Assembly: GCA_023053545.1 (NCBI GenBank)
Contig: JAKZAN010000004.1
Location: forward strand, 7,812,001-7,876,000
Direction of reading: 5' to 3'
Length of the DNA stretch: 64,000 bases
From: Lepidurus packardi
Lineage: Eukaryota > Arthropoda > Branchiopoda > Notostraca > Triopsidae
In this document: positions 50,075 through 60,229 of the stretch, piece after piece
Numbering within the stretch: position 1 is the stretch's first letter
How the letters are laid out: each line of letters opens with the position of its first letter
Notes under the pieces: model-generated
What the model saw: only the letters and a program-made list of their open reading frames with translations
The model's database searches: none
What the model was told of the DNA's origin: nothing
Made by a program: the position numbers and the translations under genes

Positions 50075-50415
50075 AACTCAGTGTAGACGAAGGCAAAAGT
50101 TCACTTTCTTGAATAATTGATATCTATACACTCGTGTACTTACTTCGACTCGGCAAAACGTCTCCTGAAGCCTTTTCTGTGTAGAGATACATTCATTTTT
50201 TCTGGTTGACTTTGCCAGTGATAAACTTACCCACCAGGAACTACCTTGTAGAAATAATTATCACGTTTGTTGTGCTACTTCCCAATCATGTACAAAAAAT
50301 AAAGCAAACAAACAAATCTTTCCCGAAACGTTTTGCACATCTTATATTAGCTCATAATGCTGTAAAGAGCTAGGTGCAACAGTGTGATTATATAACTCAA
50401 AGAACAAACAGCAAC
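50075..50415. other. Intergenic: copy 14 to LTR element
   Basis: Holds the copy 14 poly(A) candidate at 50298-50303. The element begins abruptly after gcaac. Confidence 0.55.
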
Positions 50416-50654
50416 TGTGGCGTGAGGCCCAGGAGATAGCCCGTAGCCATCCTTCCTCTGCGTACTTTCCTTTGTACTCTTTTCTCTTTCTCCTCTTTTC
50501 CCGTTTTTGTGCTGTTTGTTTGGCTGGTTTGGTTTGTTTGGCGAGTGGTGCTTGTTTGGGCAGTCGGTCTTTGGTACGAACTCGAGAATAAACGGTGATT
50601 TTACTCTCTCCAAGCAAAGGGTTTTAGTAGATTAATTCGGCTACTTGCTACACA
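50416..50654 (+). repeat. 5' LTR
   Basis: Starts TGTGGCGTGAGG and ends GCTACACA. Contains a pyrimidine- and GTTTG-rich middle and AATAAA at 50587-50592, near the 3' end as expected for an LTR poly(A) signal. Confidence 0.92.
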
Positions 50655-50656
50655 TT

Positions 50657-50674
50657 TGGTGGCAGCGGAGGGAT
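50657..50674 (+). other. Primer-binding site
   Basis: TGGTGGCAGCGGAGGG begins two bases after the LTR. Its first three bases pair with the CCA end of a tRNA; which tRNA is not determined. Confidence 0.7.
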
Positions 50675-51167
50675 CTGCGTTGCTGTCTATTGCACGCAGG
50701 CTGCATTTTCCGTGGAAAATTAGGCTGGTTGGTGAGTGGCTGCGATCTTTTAGGAGTGATAGGAGTCCTGCGTGTGGTCGCTGCACGGTCTTTTGAAAAC
50801 GCGTACGAGGCGGGCCGCAGAGCGCCTTAAATTGCCTTGGTTACAGAGACGCAGTTGACCTCAACCTGCCTATTACATCCGCGACGACCTTTGATTCCCC
50901 TTATTTTAAGCCAAAACCACCAGTCCTAAAAATCACCCGGTTCTTTCTGCCGGTTTTGATATTCCCTCGAACGGATTATCAACGTCGACCCTGGTGCCTC
51001 ACATGTATGGGGTAGATCTGGGTGACGCATCGAGTGACAGTTCCTGTCAAAGTGACGGTGACCCAGACCCAACCAAAAGACGGGTTTCGGGAACCCTACT
51101 GAGGAGCGGCAGGTTGCTTCCTCGTACCCCCTTGACACTGCTTTGCCTTTCGTCCGACTCTTCCACG

Positions 51168-52862
51168 ATGGCGAAGTCAGAAGAGTCAGGAGAGACGTCG
51201 CGGGCGATGGTGGCCATGATGGCTCAATTCCAGCAGTTCTTAGCCCAGCAGCAGACGCAACAGCACGCACCTGCGCTTGCCCTCCCGGCATACAAGGGGG
51301 ACAGCGATGTAGCAGGTTGGCTGCGCGACTTCGAACAGTTGGCCGGGCTTCAGGGATGGGACCCATCGACAAGGCTGCGGTTCGCGATATCGAAACTGAG
51401 CGGCGTTGCCCGTACGTGGCAAGACGTTGAAGGTAGCGGGCTGAAGGATTGGGCAAAGTGGTGCCAGCGGCTCAAAGCTGTTTTTGGTCGAAGCCTCACT
51501 CTGGAGGAGTGGCTCCGCCAAGTACAGGAGAGGGTGCAGCAGCCTGGCGAACCTGTAATCCAGTACGTCCTGGAGAAGGCGGAGTTGTGCCGGCGATGCC
51601 CGCATGGTATTGTCGAGGCGGACATAATCCCTTACCTCATCCGGGGTCTTGTTTGTAGGCAATACGTCCCCGCATTGCTAGTGAACCCTCCAACGACTGT
51701 CGGGACGTTCATAGACGTGATCCAGCGGTTAGCGAGCGTAATGGCCTCACCCGAGGCTGAGGCGTTAGCAGGACACCTGTCGGCTACGTCCACTACCTCC
51801 TTGCCACCCACTTTTCTTCCTCCTGTCGCCACGAGGTCAGTGTTGGCGCTGGAATCGAGCTCTCCGCAGATTCCAGACCCCGTTAGGGAATTAACGGAAG
51901 CCATGACTCAGCTTTCAAATCAGCTGAGGCGCAATACTCCTCGTGAGGGCAGGGATCGCAGCACCGGCGATACTACGGAGACGGGGGAGGGAACAACGGG
52001 TCCCCGAAGACCACGGGAACAAATCCAATGCTATGGGTGTAAGGCGTTGGGCCACTTACGGCGGGACTGTCCAGCTAAATGTCCCCAAGCCGTCGGGAAA
52101 CGGGAGGGCCGCCCCGTAGGGGCAAGGGCGGCGTTAATCACCCAAGTCCCCGATGGAGTGATGGAGATGCCCACTCAGCGAGCCAGGATCGCGGACGTGG
52201 GATGGGTAGAAGCGCTGGTCGACTGCGGAGCTCGCGTCAGCCAGATTAGGGAAAGAGATCTGGGTCCGCTGGTTAATTCGGTTCGGTCGACGGACTGCGC
52301 CAGCTATGAGTGCGCGGATGGACGGTTGACAGGCACTCTTGGCTCCATTCCTCTGACCGTGGAGGTACTCGGACAGGTAGTGAAGTTGCCACGCGTCATG
52401 GTCGTGGAGAACGCGCCGTTTGCGCTAATTCTTGGTGGCGACTGGTTCAGGGCAACCGAGGCGACTGTTCGTATGAGGAATGGCAGCTACGAGGTCGAGA
52501 TAGGAAAGTCCGTGCTCTCACACTTTGACTCTGGAATCGTTATGGACCCACTCGAGCATGACAACGATATTAGGGCGATTGAGACCTGTGAAGTCGTCAG
52601 CAAGGCATCTGAAGCGTTTTCGGGGCAGGAGGCTGACGTACCTGCAGGTAACCTTCGGTTTGTGCAAGCCACGGTGGCGGTCGACGATAAAGTTTTACGG
52701 ATGGAGCCGAAGCTGAACTCTGAGCCTGGGTGCGAGTGGGCTACTCCAAGCTGTCTGCTGACAGTGGAGAGAGGAGTGGTACACGTTCCGGTGTTGAATT
52801 TTTGGGGACCAGGCTGTTCGACTATCGAAGGGAAAAGCGTTGGGGCGTTGGGATTTGGTTGA
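51168..52862 (+). CDS. Retrotransposon Gag-protease polyprotein
   Basis: Open from 50994; the ATG at 51168 in a good context (ccacgatgg) is preferred, an earlier in-frame ATG being at 51003. Capsid-like region: Trp-containing GWLRDFEQLAG, then a helical stretch with WAKWCQRLKAVFG. One CCHC zinc knuckle, C-x2-C-x4-H-x4-C, at about 52031-52075 binds the RNA genome. A pepsin-like protease follows: D-C-G-A (the usual motif is D-T/S-G-A) near 52220 and I-L-G-G-D-W-F near 52430. The Cys in the active-site triad may be natural or may mark decay. The frame ends at TGA 52860-52862, overlapping a downstream frame shifted by +1. Confidence 0.88.
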   Translation: MAKSEESGETSRAMVAMMAQFQQFLAQQQTQQHAPALALPAYKGDSDVAGWLRDFEQLAGLQGWDPSTRLRFAISKLSGVARTWQDVEGSGLKDWAKWCQRLKAVFGRSLTLEEWLRQVQERVQQPGEPVIQYVLEKAELCRRCPHGIVEADIIPYLIRGLVCRQYVPALLVNPPTTVGTFIDVIQRLASVMASPEAEALAGHLSATSTTSLPPTFLPPVATRSVLALESSSPQIPDPVRELTEAMTQLSNQLRRNTPREGRDRSTGDTTETGEGTTGPRRPREQIQCYGCKALGHLRRDCPAKCPQAVGKREGRPVGARAALITQVPDGVMEMPTQRARIADVGWVEALVDCGARVSQIRERDLGPLVNSVRSTDCASYECADGRLTGTLGSIPLTVEVLGQVVKLPRVMVVENAPFALILGGDWFRATEATVRMRNGSYEVEIGKSVLSHFDSGIVMDPLEHDNDIRAIETCEVVSKASEAFSGQEADVPAGNLRFVQATVAVDDKVLRMEPKLNSEPGCEWATPSCLLTVERGVVHVPVLNFWGPGCSTIEGKSVGALGFG

Positions 52863-53210
52863 GGATCCTCCGCCGGAGCCAACGGGTCCTCTCCTCCCTG
52901 CTACGCGTAACGTTATGTGTGTTGCATCTTCGCCAATGGTCGGCCGCGACAATGGGCTGAATTTACAACTGGGGGAAGAACTCCTTCCCGAAGAACGCAG
53001 CAGGTTGGCCACGATGCTCCAAGATTATGGAGACTGTTTCGCAAGGTCCAAGACGGACCTAGGGTTATGCAGCTTGATGCCTCATACCATCGATACAGGA
53101 TGTTCGTTCCCAATTTCGGTCCGCCCAAGGCGAGTACCTTTCCGGGAACGGGAGCTTATTCGCGAGCAAGTGAACGAGATGTTGAAGATTTTGTTTTGCG
53201 GATTACGTCG
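52840..53210 (+). pseudogene. Truncated reverse transcriptase start
   Basis: Frame +1 relative to Gag-protease and overlapping it by about 20 bp, which could be a programmed frameshift. It encodes the pre-RT and first R-x-V-P-F-R-x-R-E region (RLATMLQDYGDCFARSKTDL, then HTIDTG and RPRRVPFRERELI), and loses homology after about 53200. The catalytic Y-x-D-D and everything after it are absent. Confidence 0.8.
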
Positions 53211-53324
53211 CCTGAGATTCTTTATTACTTATGTTGTGATTGTATCACTGGGTGATGGGTGTTAAGTTCTTACGGATAGTCAAGCGAGCAACTGTTTGGT
53301 TAGGCCGCGCCGGGGACGTCGCGT

Positions 53325-53334
53325 GGGGGGTAGG
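53325..53334 (+). other. Candidate polypurine tract
   Basis: TGGGGGGTAGG shortly before the right LTR; the position fits plus-strand priming, although eight bases (tggccgag) lie between it and the LTR. Confidence 0.4.
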
Positions 53335-53342
53335 TGGCCGAG

Positions 53343-53580
53343 TGTGGCGTGAGGCCCAGGAGATAGCCCGTAGCCATCCTTCCTCTGCGTACTTCCTTTG
53401 TACTCTTTTCTCTTTCTCCTCTTTTCCCATTTTTGTGCTGTTTGTTTGGCTGGTTTGGTTTGTTTGGCGAGTGGTGCTTGTTTGGGCAGTCGGTCTTTGG
53501 TACGAACTCGAGAATAAACGGTGACTTTACTCTCTCCAAGCAAAGGGTTTTAGTAGATTAATTCGGCTACTTGCTACACA
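53343..53580 (+). repeat. 3' LTR
   Basis: Same as the left LTR except for one missing T in gtacttcc, cccattt for cccgttt, and ggtgactt for ggtgattt. Confidence 0.92.
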
Positions 53581-53689
53581 ACCGTCTGGATCACTAGGCG
53601 ACAAAAGAATTTTTCCGTTGGAACGCCAACGATACAACCCTGCATTGGATTAAGTCAAAGGTGCGATTTAAGGTTGTCAGACAATCAGC

Positions 53690-53880
53690 TGAGCATGTTT
53701 CAAAAGTTTCCAACTACAAGATCACAGATTTACTCGGAAAAGCCCCATTTTCAGTTGACCCAAGCAATTACCTCAATTTTTTTAGCAAAGGGAAAATGCT
53801 CTCCATTAATTGGACTACTGGTGAGCTGCAAACTCTTTATATTTACTTACTCGCAGTTCACTCAATGAATAATGGGCTTG
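53690..53880 (+). pseudogene. Relic of array exon 2 and intron 2 (sister of copy 14)
   Basis: KVSNYKITDLLGKAPFSVDP and NYLNFFSKGKMLSINWTTG match exon 2 of copy 14, and the match continues through the short intron (gtgagctgcaaactctttat versus gtaagctgcgaaatctttat) to its acceptor and the first bases of exon 3. No signal peptide, later ectodomain or membrane exons are nearby. The LTR element lies about 110 bp to its left, so the missing 5' part may have been lost with the insertion or a later deletion. Confidence 0.85.
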
Positions 53881-54627
53881 TCGTTCCTTTCTTACTGAAG
53901 CCTTTCCCTTGCCTGCACCTGTTCCTTCTGTTGCCTGTCTCCTTAATTAACTCTAATAAAACGGTTGCTGTAGATGTACTCTCAAGCCTGCTCTTTTGAT
54001 GTAGCAAAGAAAAGCGTACGCACTAATGAGTATGTCATAATGAAGTTATGTCATCCACAATCGTCATCCACAACATTAAATGGCCGCACTTGATAAAGCA
54101 CGTTCCCAATATATGCTCTCAAAAAAACCAATAACGCAAACGGGCACGAAACACGAAACGGATGTATTAGATGTTATAGTAAACACGATCAAGTACTTTA
54201 CAACGGTGAAAAAATAACAGCTCAGACGCCTTTAGCTACTAGCAGGGCAATCTAAAAAATAGCGGCTGAACTGGTACATGAGTAATTGGTAAAAATAACG
54301 GGACTTTCCAAAGAGAAATTCCCCAATTCTTCAAAGAGTATTAAATAAAACTAATTCCACACTAAGCTTAAGTTCCACAGGAATGTGCGGTGGACTTGTT
54401 TTATTCTCCCTGAAATGAATTCTATGTGCCGACCTCGACACGCGAAAACGTTGGTAAAATGTATTAAAGGTCAACGCGCCAATGCGACAAAATTTGAACA
54501 ATAGGGATTTTATTATGCTTTCACCAAACGCCCTTTTACATTATTGCAAACAAACTAATGTTTCCTCTATTTCGACTATTTCAGGAAAATGCCTCATTCG
54601 GTGTCGAGCTATACAAGAGAACAAGCT
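53881..54627. other. Intergenic: relic to copy 15
   Basis: No exon recognised. An in-frame upstream ATG at 54589 could extend the copy 15 first exon by 13 codons. Confidence 0.5.
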
Positions 54628-56761
54628 ATGGGAGACTTTCAATTCCGCAAGAAAGGTAAATGAGGAGTTTTAGTGTGTGTCCCATATCCCAGGTTTCCCT
54701 AAAACAACCTACACATTTATTAGGTTTGATTCTCTTGATAATAACATTTCCGGAGATGGTTTTCTGTGGATGTGTCTTTGGAGCTGATAACATCCACGAA
54801 TTACAGCAACGGAACCAGACCATTGCGGGCCTTATGAATGACACTTTGTTGAACCACACGACAAGTCTCGACCAAACAATTGCCAGCATTTCAAATTTCA
54901 AGCTATGGAACTACTTACAGACCACTTATTCGCTAACTTCAAGGAACTATCTGGATTTCATTAGTATGGGCAAAATGTTACCCATCAATTGGACAGTTGG
55001 TAAGCGTTACATATAATTATCGAAGATTTCAGTGATAGAATTTGGGACGTCCCAAACAGCAACCAGATCGTATGTAATGTATAACACCCAAGCAAACCAA
55101 ACTGTAGCTTCTTACGTAAGCACAGAGTTTATGGACGCGCTTTATAAGAAGCTGCAAAATATGGCAGTCTACTATAGTTTCTCTCTCGGAATTTTTCGAC
55201 CAACACAGACGCAGTTCAATTACACCGGCTACACAGCTCCTTCCACAGATTCTTCTACGGACAATTCCAGCCTTGTCCTGAACTGCTTAGCGGGTACTTA
55301 TATTTTTTGAAATTTACAATGCGGAGAGATTATAAGGGTTATTCTAGGGAGTACTTTTCTCTGGCGAGTCTCTACCACCATACCATACTCTATCCAATTC
55401 AGCTATGTTCGAGGCAATACGTTCGCAACAGTTGCTGTTATGATTGAAAACGCTGTAAGATTCTTCAAACACAAAGAATGTATGTTGGCTCATAAAATTG
55501 TGCTCTTTATTTACAGTTTGATCAATACTACCGCAATCATTCAGTATTGCACAAAGATTTTGTTCGAGTTAATGTACTCCAAGCAACTGAAGCGTTCGGA
55601 TACGTGATTATATCAATGGAGGCTTACTTTCTCAACATTTCTTATGATACCACTACCATTGCTAATCTAACATCAATTTCTAAGCTACCGGCAGTGCAAT
55701 TCCAAAACGGAACCATGAAAACCCCAACGGCTGTGACAATAAGAAATGAAACAGTTTACACGTTCATCTTTTACCGTAATAATGATGAAATTTCTTTATT
55801 TATAAGTGATAATAGATACTTTCACAATGCTAGCTACTTACCGAAAAACACCAAGTGCATCAACAGCTGTACCAACTAAGTCTGGAAGTACGTCGATTGC
55901 TCCTGAAACCACAACGATTCCATCATCCACCATAACTAGTTCAGCTCCTCCAAACTCCACTTCTGTAACCAACACATCGACTACGTCTTCTGTAACAGAA
56001 ATTTCGAGTTCAACGACTACGAGTTCCCGAGTATTCCCAGCAACAGAAACAACTACTTCTACTGCAGGAACGACTAATACCCCTACAACAGCGTCTAGTA
56101 TCACTACAACAGCGTTTAATATTTCGAATTCAAGTTTTTCACTACCTTTAAATACTTCATCAATGGAGTACTACAGTACTTCCTCAACGATACGAACAAC
56201 CAGGGCAAATGTTTCAAGCACTAGTAATTCATCAATACAAACAACGCAACAATCCAATCAAATGCTGTATAACCTGACAACCTTGAACCAAGCTAACCAA
56301 ACAAACTTCAAGAGCACCGCTTTGGCAAACAATTCCTCAAAAACTAATTTGAATAACACCCAGCTGGGAAGTACTGAAAGTACTGGATCTATGGGTAATA
56401 CTGCGAAAGAAAGTACTAAAGGAGGAACCACTTTCGATCCCGATCCGTTCTTCAAAGCCAGCGTTCAAGTAATTACCAAAATTTACAACGGTAAGAGAAA
56501 GAACTGGGTTCATCTAGGGATTAATTGGATATTATCAATTAGACGAATATCTGCTTCGATCGAAAATGGGCAAAATGGCTCCAATGATTGAAAGAGTGGG
56601 CTTTCTGAGCATTACTGTTCCTACGGCGATTGGTAAAAATCCCAAGCTTTTTTTCTATCAATTTCTCTTTTAACTTACATTTAATAGGAATAATGGCACT
56701 CGCCATTATTTGCCTTTTTTGTTGGCAAATGGACTGCATGCCTGCAGGCACTGAAGTGTAA
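54628..56761 (+). CDS. Array copy 15: mucin-like type I membrane protein
   Basis: Exons 54628-54655 (28 nt), 54724-54999, 55033-55293, 55348-55454 (107 nt), 55517-55775, 55834-56490, 56543-56632, 56688-56761; 583 codons plus TAA. The start lies in gaacaagctATG, a context shared with copies 16 and 17. Signal GLILLIITFPEMVFC; GCVFGADNIHELQQRNQTI; GLMNDTLLNHT; KLWNYLQTTYSLTSRNYLDF; GKMLPINWTV. FSLGIFRPTQTQFNYTGY; TFLWRVSTT; FATVAVMIENA; FDQYYRNHSV, KDFVRVNVLQAT, SMEAYFLNISY. The exon 5 donor follows FIFYR rather than V-N-C, so the cysteine is lost. Single Ser/Thr/Asn-rich stalk exon of 657 nt. FDPDPFFKASVQVITKIYNG; DEYLLRSKMGKMAP; FLSITVPTAIG; membrane exon GIMALAIICLFCWQMDC, tail MPAGTEV. Intron 2 is only 33 bp. 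Confidence 0.85.
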
Positions 56762-57646
56762 GCTTTATTTGCAGCCCTCTCACTGGCGAAAGATTTTCTC
56801 CTTACTTTTCATGTCAAGTGTTACACTACCATTCTGCACCAAAAAATTAACCTCATGCCTCACTCGGCACGCAAATGACATTTGCCGTGAAAAAAAGGCT
56901 CTTTATGAGGGCGTTCTAAACTCCGTAATCTATTTCACCTACAAATGGTATTTTACAAGTAATTTTTAACTGTTTCAAATGTTCCGTGCTCTCATTGTTA
57001 TAAATACAATCCAAACCAAGTGCAGACTATATTCTTTTTAGCGTGCAATTTGCCAACAATATAACTAGGGCGACACATGAACCACCACCCGTTTGTCTAA
57101 CCCGCACACGTGCAAAGGTCAATTCACTTTTACTTTTCTACAATACAACCAAAATTCCGTTTAAGATTGGGTATTTTCTAAAAATTTTCTTCACAGTCCG
57201 CCTTTGTGTAAACAATTGGCACTTTCTAAAGTCTTTGCTTGATTTAACTGCGGCCAAACGAACGTATAACATGCTATGCCGCACGTACAGTGCTTTGTTT
57301 CATGTGGGTACCGGAAATCCCAATCAATAAAGAACAATTAGCACGAGAACCTGACAAGCAACATAAGTCACCCTACTCCTTGCACTGGGATCTCCGGTCA
57401 TATAAACTGGAGGTATTCCGAAACATAATATGGATAGAATAACAGCGCAATCGCCTATATGAACTACTATATATAAGTAGCAAGACACATTTACCCCAGG
57501 TTAAGCAGTGCTCAGGAAAACCTAGCAAATGCAACAGAGCAGAAGAGTCCAGACGTAGAGACGTACCGACGTAGTCCAGCTGTGCACTCGGAAATATAAA
57601 GCAAGTATAGTAACAGATTTGGAGACCACCTTTATTTGCCGTCAAA
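56762..57646. other. Intergenic: copies 15 to 16
   Basis: No exon recognised. AATAAA at 57326-57331 and TATATATAAG at 57468-57477 are possible but unassigned signals. Confidence 0.45.
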
Positions 57647-57965
57647 GCCAGTAAAGGCTCTATTTAAAAGCTTTTCCAGAGCTTAGCACGAGGAAAACGC
57701 TAAACGCCAACCTTTGTAAGTGACACTTCAAATCGTACGCTGAAAATTGATCCCGGGGTGTGTCGTGCTTGCCAACTAAAACGAACACTCGGAGTTGCAG
57801 CTCAAAGTCGGCATACGTTGACTGGAACTGAACAATACTGGACCTTTACTACTGTTACTTATATTCGCCATCAAGCCCAAGGTTGTTGCTTCTCCGAAGC
57901 TCAAAGCTTTGGCCAGACCGCAAAACACCTTCATTCGACGCTTAGCAATAGAAAACGAACAAGCC
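57647..57965 (+). promoter_or_regulatory. Upstream region of copy 16 conserved with copy 17
   Basis: Aligns by eye with 62598-62884. Shared phrases include gccagtaa-ag-gct, acgctaaac, cacttca, gccaac-aaaacga, ctcaa-gcttt/ttcg-cca and aacgaacaagccATG. Probably promoter and 5' UTR that were copied together with the gene. Confidence 0.6.
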
Positions 57966-60229
57966 ATGAGATTACTTCTGCACCAGGTAATAGGTAAGAG
58001 GAATTTCTGTGTATGGGACAAATACTAAGTTACCAACGAAATTTGTGGTTCAGTGGGAACGACTGTATTGCTGGTGGTACTGCCCAAGTTGGTTCAGGGA
58101 GGATGCGTTTTTGGAGCTGATAACATCAATCAGCTAGTACTTCGAAACAATACCATTATGGGCCTTATTAACGATACATTGCTCAACTACACTGAGTACA
58201 GTCACTATGAAATTGCTAAGGTCTCAAACTTCACGTTATGGAATTACCTGCAGACTAATTACACCTTAACGACTAAGAATTATCTGGAATTTGTCAGCAT
58301 GGGCAAATTGTTGGCAGTCAACTGGACAACAGGTAGAAGTTCTCTAAAGTTACACTAAGCTGAACAGACATTTGATACCAAATTACGATAAAAAATATCG
58401 TTAAAATAGCAACCAAAGCAATTAAAACCAACGAAACTGCGCCTGGAACTGTAGCTGCATATATTAAAACCAAGTTTATTGACCCACTTCACAACAAACT
58501 GCAGGAGATGGCAGTATATTATAGTATCTCCTTTGGGATATTCCGCCCTACGAAAAGGCAGTTCTACTTCACTGGCCTTACCCTTGCTTCTAACTCCACT
58601 GCTACAGTAAATGCTACTCTAGACATGAGCTGCTTTGCTGGTACTTGAAATTTTGGCCAGGTACGTCGTGATATGAAAAGTTATTTTTTTAAACAGGAAC
58701 CCTAATTCTCTGGAGAGTGTCCACCTATAAACTCTATTTCAATGCACTCAACAATGAAAACAGCACCGAATACGCTACAATGGCTACCATGGTTGAAACA
58801 GCAGTAAGTTCTCTTGCGAATGTGAAAAGTGTTAAATTAAAGACAATCTATCGTTTTACATCCAGTTTGACCAATACTACCGGAAACATTTAGTATTGAA
58901 TAAAGATTTTGTCAGAGCTAATGTGGTTTATGCCCATGATAGCTCAAACTATCTTGTTATGTTCCTGGAAGTTTATTTCCTCAGCAATTCCATCAATGAA
59001 ACCAATATTACTAGTTTAACTACGTTGTCTGGAATTCCCACCATGTACTACGACGATCCAAGTCCAACTATCATGGGAACAGAAGTAACCCTTCGAACAC
59101 CTTACCCCTACACTTACGTAGTAAACTGTAATATTCTGCTAGCAATTCTAAAATTTTGAATAACATCCAAACCATTCCTTAGCTTCTCATCCGCCACCCA
59201 CAACTTCGAGCATTTCTACGACTACCAAAACTACGGCCGGCTTGACCACAATCCTGGCCACAGAAGTCAGAACGACCCTATTAACCACTGTCACTACCAG
59301 AGACATCGAATCAACCATTGGGGTGACTTCTACGGCCTCGTCATTATCGACCGCGACAGCTTCGATTACTCAAGTACCATCGATAACTTCTCCAAGTACC
59401 ACAGGACAGTCAAGTACGTCAACGAGTAGTGTTGCAACAGCAGAAGTTACCACTTTGGGTACTCCCAACCTAACTTCTATTGTCTTTGCCACGAGTACCT
59501 CCCAGGTAACATCCCTGCCAACAAACGCGGTGAGCTCCAATAATCTAACTAATCCTGTGCAAGCAACAGAGTCCTTCCCAGCAACTACTAACCAATCAAT
59601 CGTATTTTCACCCTTTCTAAACACAACAAGTCTTAATAGCTCTCAAATTTACTTAACCTCTTCGCTACCATCAATATCTGTTTCGAGTATTTCGAATTCA
59701 AACGGTTCGACATCACAACAACCGTTCCAAGCAACAGCTATGAACTTGACAAACTCCTTCGAAGCTAACCAATCAACTACCAATGAGGGCACAGTACCGA
59801 TCAATCCTTCCACCCCTATTACTCCAATCAGCTCAACAGGAAGTACAGGTAATAAAGTCGGAATTAACCAAGGAAGCATTGATGGAGGGGGAACTTTCGA
59901 CCCTGACCCCTTCTTCAAAGCCAGCGTTCCCGTTATCACCAAGGTGTACAATGGTATAACTTCCTGGTATTACTTCCCTAAAGTCAGACAATACAATCTT
60001 ATATTCCCACAGATGACATACTTCTACGCAAAATGGGTACCATGCCTCCCCTAACGGAAAAAGCAACGTTTTTTTAGCATTACCCTACCAGCAGTTATTG
60101 GTAGATTTCCAGCTCTGACATCTGAAAAAAAAAATCTAACTTAGCATTTTTTTAGGAATGATCGTTGCCATTATTGTTTGCATGTCTTGTTGGCAGATGG
60201 ATTGCCTGTTTCGCCGGGGTAAGGAGTAA
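57966..60229 (+). CDS. Array copy 16: mucin-like membrane protein, frame broken before membrane exon
   Basis: Exons 57966-57993 (28 nt), 58054-58332, 58410-58640, 58697-58803 (107 nt), 58866-59127, 59183-59953, 60013-60100, 60156-60229. Signatures: VGTTVLLVVLPKLVQG, GCVFGADNINQLVLRNN, GLINDTLLNYT, FVSMGKLLAVNWTT, ISFGIFRPTKRQFYFTGL, DMSCFAG, TLILWRVST, FDQYYRKHLV, KDFVRANVV, FLEVYFLSNS, VVNC. The stalk is 771 nt in one exon, Thr/Ser-rich. FDPDPFFKASVPVITKVYNG and DDILLRKMGTMPPL are intact. In the exon before the membrane segment a run of seven T at 60069-60075 shifts the frame and gives TAG at 60075-60077; that exon is 88 nt where sisters have 87 or 90, and the frame beyond the run is otherwise perfect through GMIVAIIVCMSCWQMDC to TAA. 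Either a real disabling mutation (yielding a tail-less, secreted form) or a homopolymer sequencing error. AATAAA at 60590-60595. Confidence 0.78.

Larger units (their letters stand above)
50416..53580 (+). mobile_element. Defective Ty3/gypsy-type LTR retrotransposon
   Basis: 3.17 kb bounded by two direct repeats of 239 and 238 bp that begin TGTGG and end ACACA. Inside, in order: a tRNA primer-binding site, a long gag-protease frame, the start of a reverse-transcriptase frame, then an abrupt end and a purine tract before the right repeat. Most of reverse transcriptase and all of RNase H and integrase are gone, so the copy cannot move on its own. The two repeats differ by two substitutions and one indel as I read them, which points to a recent insertion. 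I see no matching target-site duplication: the left flank ends gcaac, the right begins accgt. G+C content is visibly higher than in the surrounding array. Confidence 0.92.

Noticed and set aside
50404..50415. Target-site duplication for the LTR element
   Set aside because: Bases before the left LTR (gcaac) and after the right LTR (accgt) do not match over 4-6 bp.
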